A stretch of 34,748 nucleotides of DNA, taken from NCBI GenBank assembly GCA_045641505.1, contig JAZUHB010000127.1, positions 1 through 34,748 on the forward strand, in the 5' to 3' direction. Of the stretch, positions 6,816 through 14,574 are shown one piece after another. The DNA is from JAZQNF01 sp045641505. Its GTDB lineage: Bacteria; Bacillota; Clostridia; Lachnospirales; Bianqueaceae. Each line of letters begins with the position of its first letter. The first letter of the stretch is position 1. A program made the translations under genes and the position numbers. The notes under the pieces are model-generated. The model was not told the origin of the DNA. It saw only the letters and a program-made list of their open reading frames with translations, and did no database searches.

Positions 6816-7325
6816 ATGGCAGAGGAAACCGAGGCCAAAAAGCCTAAAAGAATGCTGAATATGTTCATCGGCGAGTATTATTACAATCTCGATGAACGCG
6901 GACGCGCGGTCATTCCCAAGAATTTCCGCGACATGCTCGGCGAAGATTTCGTCATCTGCAAAGACATCTACAACGTGTTCGGCACGCACAAGATGCCCGG
7001 CATCTGCGTGTATCCCACCGATTCCTACATGGCGATGGCCGACAAGGTCAGTCAGATGCCGAAGCAGGCCGACGAGGTAGGCGACGTGTTCGAGGAATTC
7101 TTCGCGAACTCCGTCTATTCCGAGCCGGACAAGCTGGGGCGCGTGATGATCCCCCAGGGGCTGCGCGAATTCGCCGGCCTCGAAAAGGACATCGCCGTCA
7201 TCGGTCAGCGCGACCATCTGGTGATCTACGACGCCGACAGGTGGAAGACTCGCCGTCAAGGTAAGGAAGAAGACCCCTACAAGTCGAACAAACTGGCTGA
7301 AAGCTTCGGCTCCGTCGGTCTGTGA
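6816..7325 (+). CDS. mraZ: MraZ, transcriptional regulator of the division cluster
   Basis: A 169-residue DNA-binding protein of the SpoVT-AbrB fold with two tandem MraZ repeats: MFIGEYYYNLDERGRAVIPK at about residues 16-35 and SEPDKLGRVMIPQ at about 103-116, each with the conserved D-x-x-GR motif. MraZ forms a ring and binds repeats upstream of its own operon. Most homologues start at or near MFIGEY; here the ATG at 6816, served by GGAGG at 6799, adds about 15 charged residues (AEETEAKKPKR). No ribosome binding site precedes the internal ATGs, so the longer start is preferred. First gene of the dcw cluster, followed 42 nt later by rsmH, the usual order. Confidence 0.95.
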   Translation: MAEETEAKKPKRMLNMFIGEYYYNLDERGRAVIPKNFRDMLGEDFVICKDIYNVFGTHKMPGICVYPTDSYMAMADKVSQMPKQADEVGDVFEEFFANSVYSEPDKLGRVMIPQGLREFAGLEKDIAVIGQRDHLVIYDADRWKTRRQGKEEDPYKSNKLAESFGSVGL

Positions 7326-7367
7326 CGGGCCGGGAAAACGGTCGTATTAAAACGAGGGTGAGAAGAC

Positions 7368-8303
7368 GTGGAATACAAACATGTTTCAGTCTTGTTAGGG
7401 GAATGCATCGATGGCCTGGCCATCAAAGACTCCGGCACCTACGTCGACGGGACGTTGGGCGGAGCAGGTCATGCGGAGGAAGTGATCAAGCGCCTCGGCA
7501 AAGAGGGACACTTCATCGGCATCGACCGGGACGAGGAAGCTATCGAAAACGGACGGATCCGGCTGGAAGCCTATAAAGAAAAAATCACGCTGGTCCGGGA
7601 CAATTTCAATAACTTCAAAAACATCATCGCGGAGCTGGGTGTCAGCGGTGTGGACGGCATTCTGCTGGATCTGGGAGTATCCTCCCATCAGCTGGACGAG
7701 GCCGAACGGGGGTTCTCGTACATGCAGGATGCGCCGCTGGACATGCGGATGGATCAGAGGCAGGAATTCACCGCCGCCGATCTCATCGCCACCTATCCGC
7801 GGCAGGAGCTGGCCCGGGTCATCCGAGAATACGGGGAGGAGAACTGGGCCGACCGGATCGCTGCTTTCATCGTGGAGGAGAGAGAAAAAGAACCCATCCT
7901 GACCACGGGGCAGCTGGTCGACGTGATCAAGCGCGCGGTGCCGAAGGGCGCCCGGCGCGACGGTCCGCATCCGGCGAAGCGCACCTTCCAGGCGCTGCGC
8001 ATCGAGGTCAACGATGAGCTGGGCATTCTGGAGCGGGCCATCCGGGACATGGTCGAGGGCCTGAACCCGGGCGGAAGGATCTGCATCATCACCTTCCATT
8101 CCCTGGAGGACCGGATCGTCAAGGAGACCTTCCGCAAGCTGGAAAATCCCTGCACCTGTCCCAAATCCTTCCCGGTCTGCGTATGCGGGAAGAAGCCTTC
8201 CGTGAAGGTCATCACGGGCAAGCCCATCGTGCCGTCGGAGGAAGAGACCGAAGGAAATCCCCGGGCACGCAGCGCCAAGCTTCGGATCGCCGAAAAGCTG
8301 TAA
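7368..8303 (+). CDS. rsmH: 16S rRNA (cytosine1402-N4)-methyltransferase RsmH
   Basis: A 311-residue S-adenosylmethionine-dependent methyltransferase (MraW/RsmH) that modifies C1402 in the 16S rRNA decoding centre. Visible motifs: YVDGTLGGAGHAEEV (about residues 25-39, SAM binding), GIDRDEEA, then DLGVSSHQLDEAERGFSY and DMRMD, the family hallmark, and ITFHSLEDRIVK near the C-terminus. The length matches the family. The start is a GTG at 7368 preceded by GAGGGTGAG; the residues from there (MEYKHVSVLLGE) match the usual N-terminus. It lies second in the dcw cluster, as in most bacteria. Confidence 0.97.
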   Translation: MEYKHVSVLLGECIDGLAIKDSGTYVDGTLGGAGHAEEVIKRLGKEGHFIGIDRDEEAIENGRIRLEAYKEKITLVRDNFNNFKNIIAELGVSGVDGILLDLGVSSHQLDEAERGFSYMQDAPLDMRMDQRQEFTAADLIATYPRQELARVIREYGEENWADRIAAFIVEEREKEPILTTGQLVDVIKRAVPKGARRDGPHPAKRTFQALRIEVNDELGILERAIRDMVEGLNPGGRICIITFHSLEDRIVKETFRKLENPCTCPKSFPVCVCGKKPSVKVITGKPIVPSEEETEGNPRARSAKLRIAEKL

Positions 8304-8363
8304 GCGCTTCTACAGAGAGAATAAAGAGCAAATCAAATCGATAGAATGAAGGAGGAACGGGAG

Positions 8364-8888
8364 ATGGCGAACTACGCCTCTCCGGCGGACGAGGAACTCG
8401 ATTTCTCGTATCCCGGATATGTTTACGGCAGCGCGGCGCCGGCCTATCAGCCCGTCCCTGCCATCCCGGAGGTCCGGCCCGAACAGCCGAAGGCCCCGGA
8501 ACAGCCGAAGCCTCAGGAACCCGCTTCGCAGCCGAAGCACGGGCTGAGGAAAGTGACATCCTTCCTTTTTCTCGCGGTGCTTCTCGGGACGCTCCTGGCG
8601 CCTGTCATCATGTACGCCAAAAGCTTCGCGGAGCAGAGAGAAATCGCGGCCCTGAAGAGTGAGCTCGCCGCTGCCGTGCAGTACACCGTGATCGCGGGTA
8701 CCGGCAGCGAAGAACGGGCAGGGCTCGCGGATCTCCGCGGCTACGCGCTCGATGTACTGAAGATGAGGAATCCCAAGGCAGACGAGGTGCTCACCCTTTC
8801 GGTGGACGCCGCGAGCTACACGGTGGACTACACGGTAGAGGAGCCGGAAACGCGGACCCTCGAGTTCCACTGGTTCGGAAATCACTGA
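8364..8888 (+). CDS. ftsL: FtsL-like division protein
   Basis: A 174-residue bitopic membrane protein in the ftsL position. It has a Pro/Gln/Glu-rich cytoplasmic tail (about 1-60, with repeated EQPK), one transmembrane helix (about 64-83), a short helical segment suited to a coiled coil (86-105) and an extracytoplasmic tail. FtsL acts with FtsB/DivIC and FtsQ/DivIB to activate FtsW-PBP at the septum. Sequence conservation in FtsL is poor, so the call rests on topology and on position between rsmH and the class B PBP. The cytoplasmic tail is longer than in E. coli or Bacillus FtsL. The ATG at 8364 is preferred over 8346 because GGAGG lies 8 bases before it. Confidence 0.7.
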   Translation: MANYASPADEELDFSYPGYVYGSAAPAYQPVPAIPEVRPEQPKAPEQPKPQEPASQPKHGLRKVTSFLFLAVLLGTLLAPVIMYAKSFAEQREIAALKSELAAAVQYTVIAGTGSEERAGLADLRGYALDVLKMRNPKADEVLTLSVDAASYTVDYTVEEPETRTLEFHWFGNH

Positions 8889-8895
8889 AAAACAC

Positions 8896-8930
8896 GGCTG
8901 ACAGGCTGAAAACGCATGTCAGCCTTTTGT
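8896..8930 (+). terminator. terminator-like hairpin between ftsL and the PBP gene
   Basis: GGCTGACA (8896-8903) pairs with TGTCAGCC (8917-8924) around a 13-nt loop, followed by TTTTGT. The stem is good but the T-run is short. It sits 8 nt after the ftsL stop and 20 nt before the next start, so it could be a partial terminator setting lower expression of the downstream wall genes, or an mRNA-processing or stabilising hairpin. Confidence 0.5.
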
Positions 8931-8949
8931 GCTAATTAAAGGAGAAGAA

Positions 8950-10740
8950 ATGGCGCCCAAGAAAACCAAGGCCGTGAAGAAAAACTCGGAGCGAACGAGC
9001 CGGCTGATCCTTATGCTGGCGATCATGATCCTGGTGTTCGCCGCGCTCTTCGTGCGGGTCATCGTGATCAAGGCCGTGCACGGAGAGGAGTACGAGGCGG
9101 CGGCCCAGGGCCAGCAGGTGGATCTGCTGGATTCCGTGATCGAGCCGCTTCGGGGCAACATCTTCGACGCGAACGGGGAGCCTCTCGCGGTGAGCGTCCG
9201 CACGTACAACGTGATCATGGACAGCGCGGTCCTCTACGACGCCGATGAGCGGGCGCAGGCGAGCACCGTCAAGGCGCTCTGCGAGCTGCTCGGCATCACG
9301 GACGCGGACGGGCTCCGCAACTGCTTCTCCGAAAAATACAAGGACTGGCGCTACCTCAAGGTCGAGGGCGGCGAGGAGATCGGCGAGGCCGTGATGGAAA
9401 AGCTCCAGCTGGAGATCGACCGCGGCAACGTGGTCGGCATCTGGTTCGAGGAGACGGAGACCCGCTCCTATCCGGGCAGCACCCTGGCGGCGCATCTTCT
9501 CGGCTTCAACGGCGTCTACGGCGTCGAGCAGTATTACAACGAATACCTGACCGGCACGCCCGGCCGCAAAATGATCGTTTCGGACGCGAACGGCGCCTAT
9601 ACCAGCGAGCTGATCGACGCGCGGAACGGCTGCGACCTGACTCTGACGATCAACGCCACGGTCCAGTACTACATGGAGCAGGAGCTCGCCGCAGCGGTCA
9701 AAAAATACAATTCCCTGAACGGCTGCGCGATCTGCATGAACGCCAAGACCGGCGCGATCCTCAGCTGGGCCAACGCCCCGACCTTCGATCTGAACGACGT
9801 GACCAAGGTCTTCGCCGTGACGCCGAAGTACGAAAAGGAGTACGCCGTCAAGGACGAGCAGTTTTATTCCCGCATCTGGAACAATTTCGGCCTGACCTAC
9901 ACCTATCAGCCCGGTTCCACCTACAAGCCCATCTTCAGCTCGATGGCGCTCGAGGAGAGTGCGATCGGCACCGGTACCGAGTTCAAGTGCGTGAAGGCCG
10001 GCTATAAGGTGGCCGATACCACCTTCGAATGCTTCAAGCAGCACGTGCACGGCACGCAGACGCTGCGCGAGGTCCTGATCAACTCCTGCAACCAGGGCAT
10101 GGTGCAGATCTCCCGCGCCATCGACAGCGATACCTACCTGCGCTACCAGGCGGCCTACGGCGTCGGTCAGCTGACCGGCATCGATCTGGCGGGCGAGGTG
10201 AGCGCGGAGGGCCTGGTCTACACGAAGGACACGCTGGGGCCCGTCGAGCGGGCGACCTGCTCCTTCGGCCAGGGCTTCAACATGACGCCCATCCAGCTGA
10301 TCACGGCCTTCGCGGCGGCGGTCAACGGCGGCGAATACCTGCAGCCCTACGTGGTCAGCCAGGTGACGGACGCGAAGGGCAACGTGGTGCTTAGCAACAG
10401 CAAGACCGTGCTCCGGCATACGGTGTCGGAGGAGACGAGCCGGGCGCTCCGGCCGATCCTGCAGGATCAGATCACGGAGAACCTCGTCAAGGTCTCCCAC
10501 ATCTACAGCCTGCCCGGCTATACCTTCGGCGGAAAGACCGGCACCGCCCAGCAGGAGGACTACGGCAAGACCAAGGATATCGTTTCCTTCGTGGCGTTCA
10601 CGCCGGTGGACGACCCGGAGATCATCCTGCTCGTGGTGCTGAGCCAGGACGACAACGCGGAGAGCCTCCACGCCTGTCAGACCTCCTTCAACATCATGCA
10701 GAAGATTCTGCCCGTGCTCGAAATCTATCCCGAAAAATAA
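8950..10740 (+). CDS. ftsI: class B penicillin-binding protein (FtsI/PbpB/SpoVD type)
   Basis: A 596-residue transpeptidase that crosslinks septal peptidoglycan together with FtsW. Short basic N-terminus, one membrane anchor (about 18-40), a dimerisation domain (to about 230, with RGNIFDANGEPLAVS near its start), then the transpeptidase domain with all three catalytic motifs: STYK with the acylated serine at S323, SCN at 379-381 and KTG at 529-531. It ends soon after the domain and has no PASTA repeats, unlike B. subtilis PbpB and SpoVD. The ATG at 8950 follows AAAGGAGAAG; a more upstream GTG at 8929 lies in the preceding hairpin and is unlikely. Whether it serves vegetative division or sporulation cannot be told from sequence. 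Confidence 0.93.
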   Translation: MAPKKTKAVKKNSERTSRLILMLAIMILVFAALFVRVIVIKAVHGEEYEAAAQGQQVDLLDSVIEPLRGNIFDANGEPLAVSVRTYNVIMDSAVLYDADERAQASTVKALCELLGITDADGLRNCFSEKYKDWRYLKVEGGEEIGEAVMEKLQLEIDRGNVVGIWFEETETRSYPGSTLAAHLLGFNGVYGVEQYYNEYLTGTPGRKMIVSDANGAYTSELIDARNGCDLTLTINATVQYYMEQELAAAVKKYNSLNGCAICMNAKTGAILSWANAPTFDLNDVTKVFAVTPKYEKEYAVKDEQFYSRIWNNFGLTYTYQPGSTYKPIFSSMALEESAIGTGTEFKCVKAGYKVADTTFECFKQHVHGTQTLREVLINSCNQGMVQISRAIDSDTYLRYQAAYGVGQLTGIDLAGEVSAEGLVYTKDTLGPVERATCSFGQGFNMTPIQLITAFAAAVNGGEYLQPYVVSQVTDAKGNVVLSNSKTVLRHTVSEETSRALRPILQDQITENLVKVSHIYSLPGYTFGGKTGTAQQEDYGKTKDIVSFVAFTPVDDPEIILLVVLSQDDNAESLHACQTSFNIMQKILPVLEIYPEK

Positions 10741-10758
10741 ACTCTTCGGAGGGAACTT

Positions 10759-12144
10759 ATGAAAAGAACCTTAGCGCGCGAAGCGGCCGCGGCCTGCGGC
10801 GGTCATCTCGTCGGCAATCCCGAGGCGTCGTTCTGCGGCGTGGTGCGGGACAACCGGGACGCGTTTCCCGGCTGCCTGTTCGCCGCCATTGTCGGCGAGG
10901 TGCAGGACGGCCATAAGTATCTGGCGGACGCGATTTTCCGCGGCGCGACGGTCGCGCTGGTGAAGGAGGGCAATCCTTATCTCGCGCAGCTGGTCCCGGA
11001 CGATAACGGCGCCTTCATCCTGGTGGACGACACGGTCCGCGCTATGCAGGACCTCGCGAAGCATTACCGCGACAGCTTCCGGATCCCCTTCGTGGGCGTC
11101 ACCGGCAGCGTCGGCAAGACCTCGACCAAGGATCTCTGCGCGGCGGCCCTTTCCGGCCGGTTCCGCGTGAAGAAGACCGCGGGCAACTACAACAATCAGA
11201 TCGGCGTGCCGCTGACGCTCTTCGGCCTCGAGGAGGATACCGAGGCCGCCGTCGTCGAGATGGGCATGGACCACGCGGGGCAGATCGACTACATCTCCAC
11301 GCTGGTGCGGCCGGATCTCGCCGTCATCACCAACATCGGCATCTCCCATATCGAGAACTTCGAGGACCGCGAGGGCATCCTGCATGCCAAGCTGGAGATC
11401 ATCAATCACATGAACCCCGAGGGCACGCTGTTCCTCTGCGGCGACGATCCGCGTCTCTGGAAGCTCCGCGGCACGCTCCCCGTCAGGACCGAGTATTACG
11501 GCTTCGGCGAGCAGAACGACGCGAGGGTGCTGGAAACGGCTCTCACCCCCGGCGGGCGCCTCAGAGTGATCGCCTCCTACCGGGGCGAGGAGTACCGCTA
11601 CGTGCTCAATACCCTGGGCGACCACATGGCCGGCAACTCCCTGCCCGGCATCATGGCGGGCGTCCACCTCGGCCTTACGAAAAACGAGATCGTGATGGGA
11701 CTGACGCAGTTCGTTCCCACCGAAAAACGCTTGCAACTCCGGGAGTCCGCGCGTTATTATGTTATAGATGATTCTTACAACGCGAGTCCCGACTCGATGC
11801 GCAGCGCGCTCCGCACGCTGGAGCAGATGGACCGGGGCAAGCGCCATGTGGCGGTCCTGGGCGACATGTTCGAGCTCGGCTCGCAGGAGACCGAGGGACA
11901 CAGGCTCGTGGGCCGGCTCGCGGCGGAGTCCGAGCGGCTGGAGCTCGTCCTGTTCGTAGGCTCGCGCATGGCGCTCGCGTATGACGAGGCGCGTTCGGCC
12001 GGCAGCAACTGCCGCTGGTTCGAATCCGTCGCGGCCCTCGAGGAGGCCCTGCCGGCGCTCCTTCAGGACGGCGACGCGATCCTGGTCAAGGCATCTCACG
12101 GTATGCATTTCGACGGAGTCTGCTCCTTCATCCTGGAGCGGTAA
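10759..12144 (+). CDS. murF: UDP-MurNAc-tripeptide--D-Ala-D-Ala ligase MurF
   Basis: A 461-residue cytoplasmic ATP-dependent ligase that adds D-Ala-D-Ala to the UDP-MurNAc-tripeptide. It has the three Mur-ligase domains: an N-terminal substrate domain with the GCLFAAIVGEVQDGHKY motif typical of MurF (about 39-54), the central ATPase domain with P-loop GVTGSVGKTSTK (113-124), the NYNNQIGVPLTL and VVEMGM motifs, and a C-terminal domain beginning near VIDDSYNASPDSM, which is also MurF-like. Start ATG with GGAGGGAAC 8 bases upstream, 18 nt after the PBP stop. Followed by mraY after 12 nt. Confidence 0.97.
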   Translation: MKRTLAREAAAACGGHLVGNPEASFCGVVRDNRDAFPGCLFAAIVGEVQDGHKYLADAIFRGATVALVKEGNPYLAQLVPDDNGAFILVDDTVRAMQDLAKHYRDSFRIPFVGVTGSVGKTSTKDLCAAALSGRFRVKKTAGNYNNQIGVPLTLFGLEEDTEAAVVEMGMDHAGQIDYISTLVRPDLAVITNIGISHIENFEDREGILHAKLEIINHMNPEGTLFLCGDDPRLWKLRGTLPVRTEYYGFGEQNDARVLETALTPGGRLRVIASYRGEEYRYVLNTLGDHMAGNSLPGIMAGVHLGLTKNEIVMGLTQFVPTEKRLQLRESARYYVIDDSYNASPDSMRSALRTLEQMDRGKRHVAVLGDMFELGSQETEGHRLVGRLAAESERLELVLFVGSRMALAYDEARSAGSNCRWFESVAALEEALPALLQDGDAILVKASHGMHFDGVCSFILER

Positions 12145-12156
12145 AGGGAGGCAATC

Positions 12157-13134
12157 ATGAATTTCAATGCGAAGCTGGTGATTCTTTGCGGCATGCTGGG
12201 CGCGTTCGTGCTGTCCGCTGTGCTGACGAAGCTGTTGATTCCGCTGCTGACGAAGCTGAAGTTCGGACAGTACATCCGGGAGGAGGGACCCGAGGCCCAC
12301 AAGAAGAAGGCGGGCACCCCCACCATGGGCGGCCTCGCGTTCATCATCGCGATGGGGCTTGCGCTTCTCGTGATCTCCTTCTTCGTGAAGCTCGATCCGG
12401 GCGTGATCGCGGTCTATCTCTGCACCGTGGCGTTCGGTCTGATCGGCTTCATCGACGATTTCATGAAGATCGTGCTGAAGCACAACGAGGGCCTGAAAAA
12501 GCTGCCTAAGTTCGTGCTGCAGATCCTCTTCGCCGGCATTTTCGCGTTCTATCTGTGGCGGAGCGGCTACGGCACCGCCGTCGATTTCCGCTTCTTCGGC
12601 CCTCATTCCTGGGATCTCGGCTGGTTCTTCTACCTGTTCGTCATCTTCTACATGGTGGCCTTCAACAACGGCACCAACTTCACTGACGGCCTCGACGGTC
12701 TGGCGACCTCGGTCACCTCGGTGATCACGCTGTTCTTCCTGGCTGTCTGCATCGGCTGGAGCTTCATCGAACTGAGCCCTGCCGCCGCGACGATGCTGGG
12801 CGCGCTGCTCGGCTTCCTGCTGTTCAACTCCCATCCCGCGAAGATTTTCATGGGCGATACGGGCTCTCTGGCCCTCGGCGGCTTCGTCTGCGCAATGGCG
12901 CTTCTGACCCGCGCCCCGTTCATGCTGGTGCTCACGGGCTTCGTCTATGTGGCGGAGGTCTGCTCGGTGATCCTGCAGGTGGCCTATTTCAAGGCGACCA
13001 AGGGCAAGCGCCTGTTCCGCATGGCGCCCATCCATCATCATTTCGAGCTGGGCGGCTGGCATGAGACCAAGGTCGTCGCGGTGTTTACGCTTCTTACCGC
13101 GGTCTTCTGTATGCTGGCGCTGATCATTTACTAA
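12157..13134 (+). CDS. mraY: phospho-MurNAc-pentapeptide transferase MraY
   Basis: A 325-residue integral membrane enzyme that transfers phospho-MurNAc-pentapeptide to undecaprenyl phosphate, forming lipid I. About ten transmembrane helices. Signature sites are present: HKKKAGTPTMGG near residues 48-59, the IDDFMK catalytic aspartates near 108-113, NGTNFTDGLDGL near 171-182, GDTGSLALGG near 231-240 and the PIHHHFE histidine motif near 290. AGGGAGG precedes the ATG. It is in its usual place between murF and murD. Confidence 0.97.
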   Translation: MNFNAKLVILCGMLGAFVLSAVLTKLLIPLLTKLKFGQYIREEGPEAHKKKAGTPTMGGLAFIIAMGLALLVISFFVKLDPGVIAVYLCTVAFGLIGFIDDFMKIVLKHNEGLKKLPKFVLQILFAGIFAFYLWRSGYGTAVDFRFFGPHSWDLGWFFYLFVIFYMVAFNNGTNFTDGLDGLATSVTSVITLFFLAVCIGWSFIELSPAAATMLGALLGFLLFNSHPAKIFMGDTGSLALGGFVCAMALLTRAPFMLVLTGFVYVAEVCSVILQVAYFKATKGKRLFRMAPIHHHFELGGWHETKVVAVFTLLTAVFCMLALIIY

Positions 13135-13155
13135 TTCGTGAAACGGAGAGAGAAA

Positions 13156-14535
13156 ATGGATTTCCAGGGGAAAAAGGTTCTGATCGTCGGCATGGCCCGC
13201 AGCGGTATGGCCGCGGCGCGGCTGCTTTGCGGCAAGGGGGCGGAGGTCTCCCTGTTCGACGCGAAGAGCGCGGAGGCGCTCGGAGAGAAGCTCGCTGAGC
13301 TGTCCGATCTTCCTCTGACGCTCATTCTGGGCGCGGAACCCGCTGAGGAGGTCCTGGCCTCTTTCGAATATCTGATTCTGAGCCCTGGCGTGGCGCCCGA
13401 CCAGCCCATGGTCGAGAAGGCCGCCTCGCACGGCGCTGCTGTCTGGGGTGAGGTGGAGCTGGCCTGGCTCTTCGCGAAGGCCCCGGTGATCGGCATCACT
13501 GGCACCAACGGCAAGACCACCACCGTGAGCCTCTGCACGGAGCTGGTGAAGGCCTGCTTCCCCGGCACCGTCGCCGCGGGCAACATCGGCACCGCCTATT
13601 CCGAGGTCACCGAGCAGGTGGAGGCGCCTGACTGGGTGGTCGACGAGCTGTCCAGCTTCCAGCTGGAGATGACCGAGACCTTCCGGCCGAAGATCAGCGC
13701 GATGCTGAACATCACCCCCGACCATCTGAACCGCCATCATACGATGGAGAACTACGTCGGCGCCAAGATGAAGGTCTTCGCGAATCAGGGCCGCGGCGAC
13801 TTCGCTGTGCTGAACGCGGACGATCCCTATTGCGTGAAAATGGGCGGCGAGCTCGCCGCGAAGGAGAACGGCCCCGAGGTAATCTGGTTCAGCCGCCGGA
13901 TCCGGCCCGGCAAGGGTGTCTGGACCGAGGACGGCCGCTTCTACTCCAACCTGAAGGGGGAGACCGAGGAGCTCGGTCAGATCGCCAAAATGCCCATCTT
14001 CGGCTCTCACAATGAAGAAAACGCGCTGGCGGCCATCGCCTGCGCTCTCTGTGCCGGCGTGCCCGCGGAAGCAATCGCGGAACCGCTCTACGCCTTCCGG
14101 GGCGTCGAGCACCGCATCGAATACACCGCGACCGTGGACGGCGTCCGTTATTTCAACGATTCCAAGGCCACCAATCCCGATTCCGCCGTGAAGGGCCTCC
14201 TTGCGATGCCCGCCCCCACGGTGCTGATCGGCGGCGGCATGGACAAGAAGATTCCGTTCGACGACTGGTGCGAACTGTTCCCCGGCCGTGTCCGCCGGCT
14301 GATCCTCCTGGGCGAGACCAGGGAGATCATCCGCGAATGCGCGCTGCGCCACGGCTATCCCGAGGAAAACATCGAGACCGTCGCCACGCTCGAGGAGGCC
14401 GTCGAGGCCTGCCGCCTGGCCGCGCAGCCCGGAGACTGTGTCCTGCTTTCTCCCGCCTGCGCCAGCTGGGATATGTTCGAAAGCTATGAGGTCCGCGGCC
14501 GCCTGTTCAAGGATCTGGTCCGGGCGTTTCAGTAA
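13156..14535 (+). CDS. murD: UDP-MurNAc-L-Ala--D-Glu ligase MurD
   Basis: A 459-residue cytoplasmic ligase that adds D-glutamate to UDP-MurNAc-L-Ala. A Rossmann-like N-terminal domain (VLIVGMARSGMAAARLL, residues 8-24) binds the UDP moiety; the central domain has the P-loop GITGTNGKTTT (113-123), the ELSSFQLE motif and NITPDHLNRH; the C-terminal domain contains YFNDSKATNPDS and IGGGMDK, typical of MurD. The ATG at 13156 is chosen, with GGAGAGAG just upstream; a GTG at 13138 would add six residues without a ribosome binding site. The gene following murD is ftsW rather than murG. Confidence 0.97.
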   Translation: MDFQGKKVLIVGMARSGMAAARLLCGKGAEVSLFDAKSAEALGEKLAELSDLPLTLILGAEPAEEVLASFEYLILSPGVAPDQPMVEKAASHGAAVWGEVELAWLFAKAPVIGITGTNGKTTTVSLCTELVKACFPGTVAAGNIGTAYSEVTEQVEAPDWVVDELSSFQLEMTETFRPKISAMLNITPDHLNRHHTMENYVGAKMKVFANQGRGDFAVLNADDPYCVKMGGELAAKENGPEVIWFSRRIRPGKGVWTEDGRFYSNLKGETEELGQIAKMPIFGSHNEENALAAIACALCAGVPAEAIAEPLYAFRGVEHRIEYTATVDGVRYFNDSKATNPDSAVKGLLAMPAPTVLIGGGMDKKIPFDDWCELFPGRVRRLILLGETREIIRECALRHGYPEENIETVATLEEAVEACRLAAQPGDCVLLSPACASWDMFESYEVRGRLFKDLVRAFQ

Positions 14536-14574
14536 ATAATCCTGCGAAAATGATCGGGAAAGGAGGAAAGTCCC

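Noticed and set aside
6843..6863. Internal start for mraZ nearer to MFIGEY
   Set aside because: The internal ATGs have no ribosome binding site, whereas ATG 6816 has GGAGG at 6799. The N-terminal extension is therefore kept.
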